From Xanthobacteraceae bacterium (GTDB lineage: Bacteria; Pseudomonadota; Alphaproteobacteria; Rhizobiales; Xanthobacteraceae), in the NCBI GenBank assembly GCA_019745775.1, contig JAIESR010000003.1, positions 1 through 64,000 on the forward strand: 64,000 nt of DNA. Direction: 5' to 3'. The position numbers and the translations under genes were made by a program. Below are positions 19,380 through 27,236 of the stretch, piece by piece (the stretch's first letter is position 1; every line of letters starts with the position of its first letter). Under the pieces are notes generated by a model. It saw only the letters and a list, made by a program, of their open reading frames with translations. It had not been told where the DNA came from and searched no databases.

Positions 19380-21434
19380 ATGGCACAGAACGGCACACGA
19401 GCCACGGGCCCCCGGTGCATTGCGCTGGTAGGCCCGTTCCAAAGCGGCAAAACTACTCTTCTCGAAGCAATCCTCGCACGCACCGGCGCAATCCAGCGAC
19501 AAGGCACCGTCGACGCAGGCACCACGGTCGGCGACTCCAGCAAGGAAGCGCGCCACCATCACATGAGCGTGGAACTGTCGGTGGCGACGACAAACTTCAT
19601 GGGTGAGAGCTTCACCTTTGTCGATTGTCCCGGCTCGGTCGAATTCATCCACGACATGCGCGCAGCGCTGCCCGCGGTCGACGCGGCGGTCGTCGTCTGC
19701 GAGATGGATGAAAAGAAAGTCCCGCAGCTGCAACTGATCCTGCGCGAACTCGAAGACCAGAAGATCCCCCGCTTCCTGTTTCTGAACAAGATCGACAAGG
19801 CAGACTCCACCATCCACGACGCACTGGCGCTTCTGCAGCCGGCGTCACGCTCGAAGCTCCTGCTGCGCCAGATCCCGACCTTCAACGGCGACCTCGTCAC
19901 CGGCTTTGTCGATCTCGCGCTCGAGCGCGCCTTTGTCTACAAGGAGCACGCCGCTTCCGAAGTCGTGCCGCTTGCGGCCGACATGGTCGATCGCGAGAAG
20001 ACCGCGCGCTTCTCCATGCTGGAGACGCTCGCCGATCACGACGACGAGCTGATGGAGCAGCTGCTCGGCGACATCGAGCCGCCGAAGGACAAGGTGTTCG
20101 ACGATCTGTCGAAGGAGCTGCGTGACGGCCTGGTCTGTCCGGTGCTGATGGGCGCGGCGACCCGCACCAACGGTGTGCTGCGGTTGCTGAAGGCGCTGCG
20201 CCACGAGGCGCCCGACGTCGCCACTACCGCCAAACGGCTTGGCGTCAAGGCCGGCGGCGACCCGCTGGCCTACGTGTTCAAGACGCTGCACACCGCGCAC
20301 GGCGGCAAGATGTCGATCGCGCGCGTGCTCAACGGACAGGTTGCGGACGGCACGACCTTCCAGACGCCCGAGCGCGACGCCGGCCGCGTCGCCGGCGTGT
20401 TCAAGCTGATGGGCCAGACCACCGAGAAGCGCGGACCCGCCGGCGTGGGCGAGACCGTCGCACTCGCCAAGCTCGACCATGCGATGACCGGCGACACCAT
20501 CTCCGCCGGCAAGCAGGCGCATGCCGCGCTGCCGAAGGTGGCGCCGACGCCGCCGGTGCTTGCGATCGCGGTCTCGGCCAAGGAGCGCAAGGACGACGTG
20601 AAGCTTGGCCAGGCGCTGCACAAGCTCCTGGAAGAAGACCCCTCGATCACGATGGTGCACAATCCGGAGGCGCACGAAGTGGTCGTTTGGGGGCAGGGCG
20701 AGATGCACCTGCGCGTCGCCGCGGAACGGCTGGCCGATCGCTTCGGCGTTGCGATCAATACCGGCAAGCCCAGTGTCGGCTACCGCGAGACCATCAAGAA
20801 GCCGATCCAGCAACGTGGGCGCCACAAGAAGCAGTCCGGCGGCCACGGCCAATACGGCGACATAGTCGTCGACATCAAGCCGATGCCGCGCGGCTCGGGC
20901 TTCACCTTCGAGGAAGCGATCAAAGGCGGCGTGGTGCCGCGCAACTTCATCCCGTCGGTGGAGGAGGGTGTCCAGAGCGCGCTCAAGCACGGCCCGCTCG
21001 GCTTCCCGGTGGTCGACGTGGCGGTCAAGCTCGTCGACGGCTCCTATCACACCGTCGATTCCTCCGACATGGCGTTCCAGCTCGCCGGCCGGCTCGCCAT
21101 GAACGAGGGGCTGCCGCAGTGCCAGCCGGTGCTGCTGGAGCCGATCTATACGGTCGATATCGTGTGTCCGTCGGAGGCGACCGCCAAGATGAACGCGCTG
21201 ATGTCAGGCCATCGCGGCCAGATCCTCGGTTTCGACACCCGCGAAGGCTGGGACGGCTGGGACGTCGTGAAAGTGCAAATGCCGGAGGCCGAGATCGGCA
21301 ACCTCATCATCGAGGTGCGCTCGGCGACCGCCGGCGTCGGCAGCTTCACGTTCAAGTTCGACCATATGGCGGAGCTGACCGGCCGCACTGCCGATCAGAT
21401 CATCGCGGCGCGCAAGGCAGCGGCCGCGGCCTGA
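19380..21434 (+). CDS. elongation factor G paralogue (EF-G2-like translational GTPase)
   Basis: 684 residues; ATG 19380 preceded by GGGAGG. All EF-G domains are present: a G domain with P-loop GPFQSGKTTL and NKID, domain II (DPLAYVFKTLHTAHGGKMSIARVLNG), and domains III-V ending with the GVGSFTFKFDHMAEL region. Two active-site motifs depart from canonical EF-G. Switch II reads DCPGS (82-86) in place of DTPGH, so the GTPase histidine is Ser86; switch I lacks the ERGITI block and has EARHHHMSVE instead. This resembles the second EF-G class of many bacteria, whose job (alternative translocase, ribosome recycling or stress factor) is unsettled. No ribosomal genes surround it, so it is not the main EF-G. 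Confidence 0.5.
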   Translation: MAQNGTRATGPRCIALVGPFQSGKTTLLEAILARTGAIQRQGTVDAGTTVGDSSKEARHHHMSVELSVATTNFMGESFTFVDCPGSVEFIHDMRAALPAVDAAVVVCEMDEKKVPQLQLILRELEDQKIPRFLFLNKIDKADSTIHDALALLQPASRSKLLLRQIPTFNGDLVTGFVDLALERAFVYKEHAASEVVPLAADMVDREKTARFSMLETLADHDDELMEQLLGDIEPPKDKVFDDLSKELRDGLVCPVLMGAATRTNGVLRLLKALRHEAPDVATTAKRLGVKAGGDPLAYVFKTLHTAHGGKMSIARVLNGQVADGTTFQTPERDAGRVAGVFKLMGQTTEKRGPAGVGETVALAKLDHAMTGDTISAGKQAHAALPKVAPTPPVLAIAVSAKERKDDVKLGQALHKLLEEDPSITMVHNPEAHEVVVWGQGEMHLRVAAERLADRFGVAINTGKPSVGYRETIKKPIQQRGRHKKQSGGHGQYGDIVVDIKPMPRGSGFTFEEAIKGGVVPRNFIPSVEEGVQSALKHGPLGFPVVDVAVKLVDGSYHTVDSSDMAFQLAGRLAMNEGLPQCQPVLLEPIYTVDIVCPSEATAKMNALMSGHRGQILGFDTREGWDGWDVVKVQMPEAEIGNLIIEVRSATAGVGSFTFKFDHMAELTGRTADQIIAARKAAAAA

Positions 21435-21463
21435 CCACTGGAAATGTTCTCGACTGTGGAACA

Positions 21464-21491
21464 GGCCCGGGCTTCCCGGGCCTTGTTTCTT
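21464..21491 (+). terminator. Rho-independent terminator after the EF-G-like gene
   Basis: Stem GGCCCGGG (21464-21471) pairs with CCCGGGCC (21475-21482), three-base loop, then TTGTTTCTT. It lies upstream of the true EAL start, arguing against a longer EAL reading frame from 21444. Confidence 0.5.
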
Positions 21492-21620
21492 CAATCGCAG
21501 TTACCATTCGCAAAGCATGCGCTTGGTTCGATACCGTCCTTAACGGTCTCGGTGCGTATTTGCCGTACTGATCGACGATCACGATCGCTGCGGGTGACGC
21601 GGCGGGAGACGTGCGATTCA

Positions 21621-22511
21621 ATGCTTAGATCCTTGCGGAACATGTTCGGGGTGAAGGCGCCGGAGCCGCCGGTTGAGGAGCCGGCCAACGGCAAGATCAC
21701 GCTCGCCGATGTCCTGTCGCGCGGCTGGTTCGAGCTGTTCTATCAGCCGAAGATCGAGCTCAAGACCATGCGGCTCTACGGCGCCGAGGCGCTGGTGCGC
21801 GCGCGGCACCCGACGCGCGGCGTGCTGCCGCCCGGCGTGTTCCTGCCCGGCGCCGGCGAAGCCGACATGCTGGCGCTGACGGAGCGGGTGATTATCAAGG
21901 CGCTTCACGACTGGAACGACTTCGCCGCCAACGGTCTTTCGCTCAAGATCGCGGTGAACGTGCCGGTGTCCGCGCTGGTGCAGTTGCCGATCAGCACGAT
22001 GGTGCGCGAGTTGCGCCCGGCGGCCGAAACCTGGCCGGGTCTGATCATGGAAGTCACCGAGGACGAGATCGTCCGCGATCTCAAGCTCGCCAACGACGCT
22101 GCCGCGGAACTCCAGGCCGCGGGTTGTTCGCTTGCGCTCGACGATTTCGGCGCCGGCTATTCGTCGATCGCGCGGCTCAAGCAATTGCCGTTCAGCGAAC
22201 TCAAGATCGATCGTGCTTACGTCAGCAACTGCCACACCGACCGCGTCAACGCCGGTCTGTGCGAGGTGTTCGTCGAGCTTGCGAAACGCTTCGGCCTCAA
22301 AACCGTGGCCGAAGGCGTCGAGCTGATACACGAGAGCCACAAGCTGCAGGCGCTCGGCTGCGATGTCGGGCAGGGCTATCTCTACGCCAAGCCGATGGCG
22401 AAGGAGCAGCTGGTCGGCACCCTGCGCCGCCGCCTGGTCGGCGGCGCTCCGCCGGTTCCGATGCCGGCACGCCGGCTGTCAAGGTTGATCCCGGGCTTCG
22501 GCGGGGGCTGA
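21621..22511 (+). CDS. EAL-domain protein, probable c-di-GMP phosphodiesterase
   Basis: 296 residues from ATG 21621; the frame is open further upstream but passes through the terminator of the previous gene. It is a single EAL domain with no sensor or GGDEF partner. Key motifs are kept: GAEALVRARHP (the EAL glutamate), AVNVPVSAL (metal Asn), MEVTEDEI (metal Glu), LDDFGAGYSSI (the Asp pair), LKIDRAYV (Lys) and TVAEGVE (Glu). So hydrolysis of cyclic di-GMP to pGpG is expected. There is no signal peptide or membrane helix, so it is soluble. The C-terminal 30 residues are Pro/Arg-rich and outside the domain. Confidence 0.5.
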   Translation: MLRSLRNMFGVKAPEPPVEEPANGKITLADVLSRGWFELFYQPKIELKTMRLYGAEALVRARHPTRGVLPPGVFLPGAGEADMLALTERVIIKALHDWNDFAANGLSLKIAVNVPVSALVQLPISTMVRELRPAAETWPGLIMEVTEDEIVRDLKLANDAAAELQAAGCSLALDDFGAGYSSIARLKQLPFSELKIDRAYVSNCHTDRVNAGLCEVFVELAKRFGLKTVAEGVELIHESHKLQALGCDVGQGYLYAKPMAKEQLVGTLRRRLVGGAPPVPMPARRLSRLIPGFGGG

Positions 22512-22613
22512 ACCGCGGTCTCCCACACGTTTCTCACACCGCCATCCCGCATCTGTGACTTGCGGGTGATCGCGCCCGTACGTACTTCTCGGGGAAACCG
22601 AGGAGGGTTCGCC

Positions 22614-23579
22614 ATGCATGTCATCCGCCGCCGCGGCTGGGAAATCCCCGAGCGCGAAGCCACCCCCGAGGCTATCTTCCTCAATCGCCGCGCGTTCCTG
22701 GCAGGGACCGGCGCCGCCGCGCTGGCGCTGTCGCCGGAGCTTGCCGCGGCGCAGCGCGTCGCCGATATGCCGGACCCGAGCGCAAGCCTCTACCCGGCCA
22801 AGCGCAACGAGAGATATGTGCTCGACCGGCCGGTGACCGACGAGAAGATCAATACCAACTACAACAATTTCTACGAATTCGGCTCGACCAAACAGATCGC
22901 GCGGGCGGCGCAGGCGCTCAAGCTGCGGCCCTGGCAGATCAAGCTCGACGGCATGGTCGAGAAGGAACAGGTGCTCGACATCGACGATCTGCTCAAGAAG
23001 GTGCAGATCGAAGAGCGCCTCTACCGCATGCGCTGCGTGGAAGCCTGGTCGATGTCGGTGCCGTGGTCGGGCTTCCCGATGGCGAAGCTGGTCGAGATCG
23101 CGAAGCCTTTGTCGTCGGCGAGATACGTCCGCATGGAAACCTTCATGGATCCCTCGACCGCGCCCGGGCAGCGGCAGCGCTGGCATCCCTGGCCCTATGT
23201 CGAAGGGCTCACGATGGCCGAGGCGACCAACGAACTCACGCTGATGGTGACCGGCGCCTACGGCAAGCCGGTGCCGAAGCAGATGGGCGCGCCGATCCGG
23301 CTGGCGGCGCCGTGGAAGTACGGCTTCAAATCGGTCAAGTCGATCGTGCGCTTCACCTTCAGCGACCAGCGGCCGAAGTCGTTCTGGGAGGCGTTGCAGT
23401 CGTCGGAATACGGCTTCTGGGCCAATGTGAATCCGCAGGTGGCGCATCCGCGCTGGAGCCAGGCGACCGAAGAGATCATCGGCACCAACGAACGCAAGCC
23501 GACGCTGCTGTTCAACGGTTATGGCGAGTTCGTCGCCGAAATGTACAAGGGTTTGGAGAAAGAGCGGCTGTGGGCGTGA
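22614..23579 (+). CDS. msrP: MsrP, periplasmic protein-methionine-sulfoxide reductase, molybdenum subunit
   Basis: 321 residues; ATG 22614 with AGGAGGG seven bases upstream. A Tat signal (NRRAFLAGTGAAALAL, around residues 23-38) directs the folded molybdoenzyme to the periplasm. The fold is of the sulfite-oxidase family: NNFYEFG, then C141 in YRMRCVEAWSM, the thiolate ligand of molybdenum, followed by VPWSGFPMAKL and GAPIRLAAPWKYGFKS. The enzyme repairs oxidised methionines in envelope proteins, using electrons from the haem membrane subunit MsrQ. In many genomes msrQ follows msrP; here the next gene is a converging tctA, so msrQ must be elsewhere or replaced. Confidence 0.5.
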   Translation: MHVIRRRGWEIPEREATPEAIFLNRRAFLAGTGAAALALSPELAAAQRVADMPDPSASLYPAKRNERYVLDRPVTDEKINTNYNNFYEFGSTKQIARAAQALKLRPWQIKLDGMVEKEQVLDIDDLLKKVQIEERLYRMRCVEAWSMSVPWSGFPMAKLVEIAKPLSSARYVRMETFMDPSTAPGQRQRWHPWPYVEGLTMAEATNELTLMVTGAYGKPVPKQMGAPIRLAAPWKYGFKSVKSIVRFTFSDQRPKSFWEALQSSEYGFWANVNPQVAHPRWSQATEEIIGTNERKPTLLFNGYGEFVAEMYKGLEKERLWA

Positions 23580-23589
23580 TATGGCCGCG

Positions 23590-23674
23590 TTTCCCGGGCG
23601 CAACGCAGCACGAAGTGGTGCGCTGCAGACCCGGGATCCCGGTTTGTCTCAGCATTCATAACCGGGGTCCCGGA
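23590..23674. repeat. palindromic repeat between converging genes
   Basis: Interleaved inverted repeats (CCCGGG at both ends, GCAGCAC/GTGCGCTGC inside, then ATCCCGG and CCGGGGTCCCGGAT). The tctA stop codon lies within it, so the last residues of TctA (DPGPRL) are encoded by the repeat. Probably a bidirectional terminator and a dispersed element. Confidence 0.5.
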
Positions 23675-25197
23675 TCAGCCCCTTCGCCAGCCTCTACTTC
23701 GGCGAGCTTGCCGCGCCAGTCGCGCGTGACCATCGAGAACGCCGCCAGCGCGAGCAGGGCGGCGCTGATCAGCAGCAGCACCAGCGCGATCGGCCGCTCC
23801 AGGAAGATGCTCCAGGTACCGTCCGACATGATCAGCGACTGGCGCAGCGACATCTCGAGGATCGGCGCGATCACGAGCCCGAGCACCAGCGGCGCCGGAT
23901 CGAAGCCGAACTTCTTCAGCCCATAGCCGACCACGCCGAAGATCAGCATGATCCAGACGTCGACGATCGAGTGGTTGACCTCGTAGACGCCGATCACGCA
24001 GAACATGATGATCAGCGGATAGAGATAGGCGTAGGGAATCCGCAACAGGTTCACGAACACGCCGACCAGCGGCAGGTTGAGCAACAGCAGCATCAGATTG
24101 CCGACATACATCGACGCCACGAATCCCCAGAAGACGTTGGGATGGTCGTTGACGAGATTCGGTCCCGGCGGCACGCCGTGGATCAACAGCGCCGCCATCA
24201 GCACCGCGATGACAGGTCCGGTCGGCAGCCCGAGCGCGAGCATCGGCACGAATGCGCCGGTCGAAGCGGCATTGTTGGCGGACTCCGGTCCGGCGACGCC
24301 GGCAACCGCACCTTTGCCGAATTCCTCCGGCTGGCGCGAGAGCTTGCGCTCGAGCGCATAGGAGACGAAGCTCGAAATGATGTGCGCGGAGCCCGGAATG
24401 ATGCCGATCAGGAATCCGAGCACCGAGCCGCGCGCGATCGGCCATGCCGAGTCGCGCCATTCCTGCCGCGTCGGCAACAGCTCGCGCAGCTTCGGCGCGG
24501 TGACGTCGTTCTTCACCTGACGGCTCGGGGTCGCGAGCAACTCGCCGAGCCCGAACAGGCCGACGGCGACCGGGACGATGCCGATGCCGTCGCCGAGCTC
24601 GGCAATCCCGAAAGAGTAACGGAAGTGGCCGGTCATCACGTCGATGCCGATGGTTCCGAGGAGGAGCCCGAGCGCCGCCATCAGCAGTGTGCGAACGAGC
24701 GACGTCGTCGACATATAGGCGAGGAAGATCAGGCCGAGCACGAGCAGCGCGGTGTATTCCGGCGGGCCGAAGCGCAGCGCGAAGGCGGCGAGCGGCGGCG
24801 CCACCAGCGTGAGCACGATCACGCCGAAGGTGCCGGCGATGAACGAGCCGACGGCGGCAATGCAGAGGGCTGCGCCGGCGCGGCCCTTCCTCGCCATGGC
24901 GTTGCCGTCGATACAGGTCATCACCGAGGCGGCTTCGCCCGGGATGCGCAGCAGGATCGAGGTGGTCGAGCCGCCGTATTGCGAGCCGTAATAGATGCCG
25001 GCGAGCATCACGATCGCCTTGGTGGCGTCGAGGCCGAAGGTGAGCGGCAACAGAATCGAGATGCCGGCGAGGGGACCGATGCCCGGCAGCATGCCGACCA
25101 GGGTGCCGACCACGCAGCCGAGGAACGCGAACCACAGGACGTCCGGCCGCAACGCGACCGAGAAACCGAGCATGAGGCTGTTGAGGACGGATTCCAC
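23656..25197 (-). CDS. tctA: TctA, large permease of a tripartite tricarboxylate transporter
   Basis: 513 residues with about eleven to twelve membrane segments. Hallmarks: GTLVGMLPGIGPLAGISILLPLTF near residue 30, and GIYYGSQYGGSTTSILLRIPGEAASV near 65-90, both diagnostic of TctA. It works with TctB and a periplasmic TctC/Bug receptor to import carboxylates using an ion gradient. It is last in an operon reading 28229 to 23656; the gap to tctB is four bases. The substrate depends on the receptors at 26242 and 27237 and cannot be read directly. Confidence 0.5.
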   Translation of the reverse strand: MESVLNSLMLGFSVALRPDVLWFAFLGCVVGTLVGMLPGIGPLAGISILLPLTFGLDATKAIVMLAGIYYGSQYGGSTTSILLRIPGEAASVMTCIDGNAMARKGRAGAALCIAAVGSFIAGTFGVIVLTLVAPPLAAFALRFGPPEYTALLVLGLIFLAYMSTTSLVRTLLMAALGLLLGTIGIDVMTGHFRYSFGIAELGDGIGIVPVAVGLFGLGELLATPSRQVKNDVTAPKLRELLPTRQEWRDSAWPIARGSVLGFLIGIIPGSAHIISSFVSYALERKLSRQPEEFGKGAVAGVAGPESANNAASTGAFVPMLALGLPTGPVIAVLMAALLIHGVPPGPNLVNDHPNVFWGFVASMYVGNLMLLLLNLPLVGVFVNLLRIPYAYLYPLIIMFCVIGVYEVNHSIVDVWIMLIFGVVGYGLKKFGFDPAPLVLGLVIAPILEMSLRQSLIMSDGTWSIFLERPIALVLLLISAALLALAAFSMVTRDWRGKLAEVEAGEGADPGPRL

Positions 25198-25201
25198 GGG
25201 G

Positions 25202-25648
25202 TCAGAACCAGAGTATGCCGCGTTCGAGCGGCGCCTTGAGCGCCTTGCCGAACAGCCAGTATGCGAACAGCGTCAGGCCGATGGCGTAGGCGGCGGCGAT
25301 CAGCGCGTTGCGGCGCTCGACAATCACCAGCAGCGTGAACACCAGGAGCGACATGGTGACGAGGAAGCCGAGGCGCTGATAGGCGTAGATGCCGGCAGCG
25401 GTGATCAGCACCACCAGCAGCGCGTGCCAGCGATCGCTCCAGTCGATTTCCGCCAGGCGTTGGCTGGTGTGGCCGACGGCAAAGATCGCCACCGCGAACG
25501 CGATCATCAACCCGGCCATCAGCTTCGGCATCATGCCGGCGCCAGGCGATGAGATGGTGCCGAACGGCAGGTCGCCGCTCAACGCGAACACGAGCACGCC
25601 GAGCGCGATGAAGAACAGGCCGGCGGCGTGGTCGGTGCGCAGGGTCAT
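25202..25648 (-). CDS. tctB: TctB, small permease subunit (DUF1468)
   Basis: 148 residues with four predicted helices: AAGLFFIALGVLVFALSG, then GMMPKLMAGLMIAFAVAIFAV, WHALLVVLITAAGIYAYQRLG with MSLLVFTLLVIV, and a last helix around AAAYAIGLTLFAYWLFG. The plan matches TctB of tripartite transporters. The ATG overlaps the TGA of the upstream DUF559 frame (ATGA), so it is translationally coupled to that inserted gene. Cytoplasmic membrane location. Confidence 0.5.
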   Translation of the reverse strand: MTLRTDHAAGLFFIALGVLVFALSGDLPFGTISSPGAGMMPKLMAGLMIAFAVAIFAVGHTSQRLAEIDWSDRWHALLVVLITAAGIYAYQRLGFLVTMSLLVFTLLVIVERRNALIAAAYAIGLTLFAYWLFGKALKAPLERGILWF

Positions 25649-26139
25649 GGGCGCACCTTCGTCCGAATCGATCTCGCCGCGTTTTCCGTGGCAGCTATCT
25701 CTTGAGCTGGTGCCGCGGGTTGGCCCCTCCTCCCACGCGAAGCGTGGCGGGGAGGGGTCGGGGGTGGGGGGGCTGCGACCGCGGCGTCATCCAGCGCTGC
25801 TTGAATGGTGGTCAGCACGCCGTCGATGTTGCCGATCACATCATTATTCCAAAACCGAATCACGCGATAGCCGCGAGAATTCAGGAACTCAGTCCGTGCC
25901 GTGTCAGCAAGGACACGATCTGAATATCCATGCTGCCCGCCATCCAGCTCGATGACGAGCCGAAGCTGGTGACAGGCAAAATCGGCGAAGTAAGGTCCGA
26001 TCGTTGCTTGCCGGCGAAAGTGTGATTGCGCAGGCGCGACACGATGCAGATGCGACCAGAGCTTTCTTTCCGCGATGGTCATGTCGCGGCGAAGTCTGCA
26101 AGCGCGAGGAATCCGGCTGTCTACTTTGCGATTTACCAA
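25645..26139 (-). CDS. DUF559 (VSR-like endonuclease fold) protein inside the tct operon
   Basis: 164 residues from a TTG at 26139; the start is uncertain because no ribosome site is seen. DUF559 runs from about residue 12 (ACRLRRDMTIAERKLWSHLH) through FRRQATIGPYFADFACHQLRLVIELDGGQHGYSDRVLADTARTEFLNSRGYRVIRFWNNDV, which contains the restriction-endonuclease-like core (D53 of ADFAC, E64/D66 of IELDGGQH). After about residue 125 the tail APPPPTPPRHASRGRRG is encoded by a hairpin repeat. The gene is bracketed by two inverted copies of that repeat, and it separates tctC from tctB, so it looks like an inserted unit. DNA cleavage or nicking is suggested by fold only. Confidence 0.5.
   Translation of the reverse strand: MVNRKVDSRIPRACRLRRDMTIAERKLWSHLHRVAPAQSHFRRQATIGPYFADFACHQLRLVIELDGGQHGYSDRVLADTARTEFLNSRGYRVIRFWNNDVIGNIDGVLTTIQAALDDAAVAAPPPPTPPRHASRGRRGQPAAPAQEIAATENAARSIRTKVRP
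25724..25772. repeat. hairpin repeat with G-rich tail, left flank of the DUF559 gene
   Basis: Hairpin CCCCTCC...GGGAGGGG with inner stem CCACGC-GAA-GCGTGG (25724-25757), followed by a G-rich tail TCGGGGGTGGGGGGG (25758-25772). The tail points toward the DUF559 gene, inside whose 3' end the element lies. An inverted copy flanks the other side. Confidence 0.5.
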
Positions 26140-26144
26140 GCCCG

Positions 26145-26188
26145 CCCCCCACCCCCGACCCCTCCCCGCCGCTTCGCGGGGGGAGGGG
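26145..26188. repeat. inverted hairpin repeat, right flank of the DUF559 gene
   Basis: Tail CCCCCCACCCCCGA (26145-26158) is the reverse complement of the tail at 25758-25771, and is followed by hairpin CCCCTCCCCGC...GCGGGGGGAGGGG (26159-26188). With the left copy it forms a symmetric frame around the DUF559 gene. The hairpin is nearly identical to the solitary one at 39307-39336. Confidence 0.5.
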
Positions 26189-26241
26189 AGCCGAAGCGCT
26201 CTGCTCCCCTCACAAAAAGAGAGTCGCCTCGAACGGTACGC

Positions 26242-27225
26242 CTACCCCGCCACCTTGCCGATCGATTGAACGGCGTCGTCCGACCGCTTGCCGTCCTCGT
26301 CCCAGAACTTCGTGAATGCTGCCGCATTGAGGTAGCTCGGCTCGAGGCCGATCTTGGCGATCGCTTCGCTGAACTGCGCCGTCGCGGCGGCCTTGTCGAT
26401 GGCGCCGGTCAGCGTCGCGACGACCGCCGGCGGCGTACCCTTCGGGGCGAACAGGCCGACCCACAGGTAATAGGTGAGATCGTAGCCGAGCTCCTTCAGC
26501 GTCGGCACGTCGGGCAGCACCTTCGACCGCTCGGCGCCGAAGCTCGCGAGCGCACGCAGTTTGCCGGACTTGACGTGCTGGAGCGACGCCAACACCGTCT
26601 GGGTGCTCGCCTGCGCGTTGTTGCCGAGCATCGCCGTGATCGCTGGCCCGCCGCCGGCGGTCGGCAGATGCCGCATCTTCGGCAAGCCCGCCACCTTCTC
26701 CAGCATGGCCACCGGCAGGTGGCTTGCGCCATAAAGGCCGCCGGAGCTGTAGACGATCTGGCCGGGACGTTTCTTGGCGTCGGCGACAAAGTCCGCCAGC
26801 GTCTTGAAGGGCGTCTGCTCGTTGACCAGCAGCAGGACCGGATCGGCCGCGAGCCGCGCCAGCGGAATGAAATCGGCACGCGTCGTCTTCGGCGGCCGGC
26901 CGAACAGCTTGTCGACCTCGGCGTAACTCGCGAGCCCGTTGTTGTGCGACAGCAGCGAATAGCCGTCGGGCTTTGCGGCGGAGGCGACCTGCGCGCCGAC
27001 CGCGCCCGCGGCGCCGGCTTTGGTGTCCACCACGACCGGTTGCTTGATGATGCCTTCAAGCGCGATCGCCATCGGCCGCGTGACCAGATCGTTGGCGCCG
27101 CCGGGCGGAAACGCATTGATGATGGTGATGGCCCGGGACGGAAACACGTCCTGGGCGAGCGCTTCGCCGGACCAGGCGGCGGCGGCCGAAGCGGCAGTGC
27201 CGATGACGAATTGTCGTCGATCCAT
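26242..27225 (-). CDS. Bug/TctC receptor, Tat-type signal (operon copy B)
   Basis: 327 residues from ATG 27225 with GGGAGGT seven bases upstream. The start MDRRQFVIGTAASAAAAW is a twin-arginine signal, cleaved near EALA/QDV. Mature features of Bug proteins: FPSRAITIINAFPPGGANDLVTRP, DTKAGAAGAVGAQVASAAKPDGYSLL, GGLYGASHLP, RHLPTAGGGPAITAMLGNN and KSGKLRALASFG. It is a close paralogue of the gene just upstream (11-base gap) and both precede tctB/tctA, so it should feed this transporter with a carboxylate. The DUF559 insertion separates it from tctB. Confidence 0.5.
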   Translation of the reverse strand: MDRRQFVIGTAASAAAAWSGEALAQDVFPSRAITIINAFPPGGANDLVTRPMAIALEGIIKQPVVVDTKAGAAGAVGAQVASAAKPDGYSLLSHNNGLASYAEVDKLFGRPPKTTRADFIPLARLAADPVLLLVNEQTPFKTLADFVADAKKRPGQIVYSSGGLYGASHLPVAMLEKVAGLPKMRHLPTAGGGPAITAMLGNNAQASTQTVLASLQHVKSGKLRALASFGAERSKVLPDVPTLKELGYDLTYYLWVGLFAPKGTPPAVVATLTGAIDKAAATAQFSEAIAKIGLEPSYLNAAAFTKFWDEDGKRSDDAVQSIGKVAG

Positions 27226-27236
27226 CGTGACCTCCC

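Noticed and set aside
21444-21620. N-terminal extension of the EAL protein
   Set aside because: It passes through the Rho-independent terminator of the EF-G-like gene and is Arg/Ser-rich.
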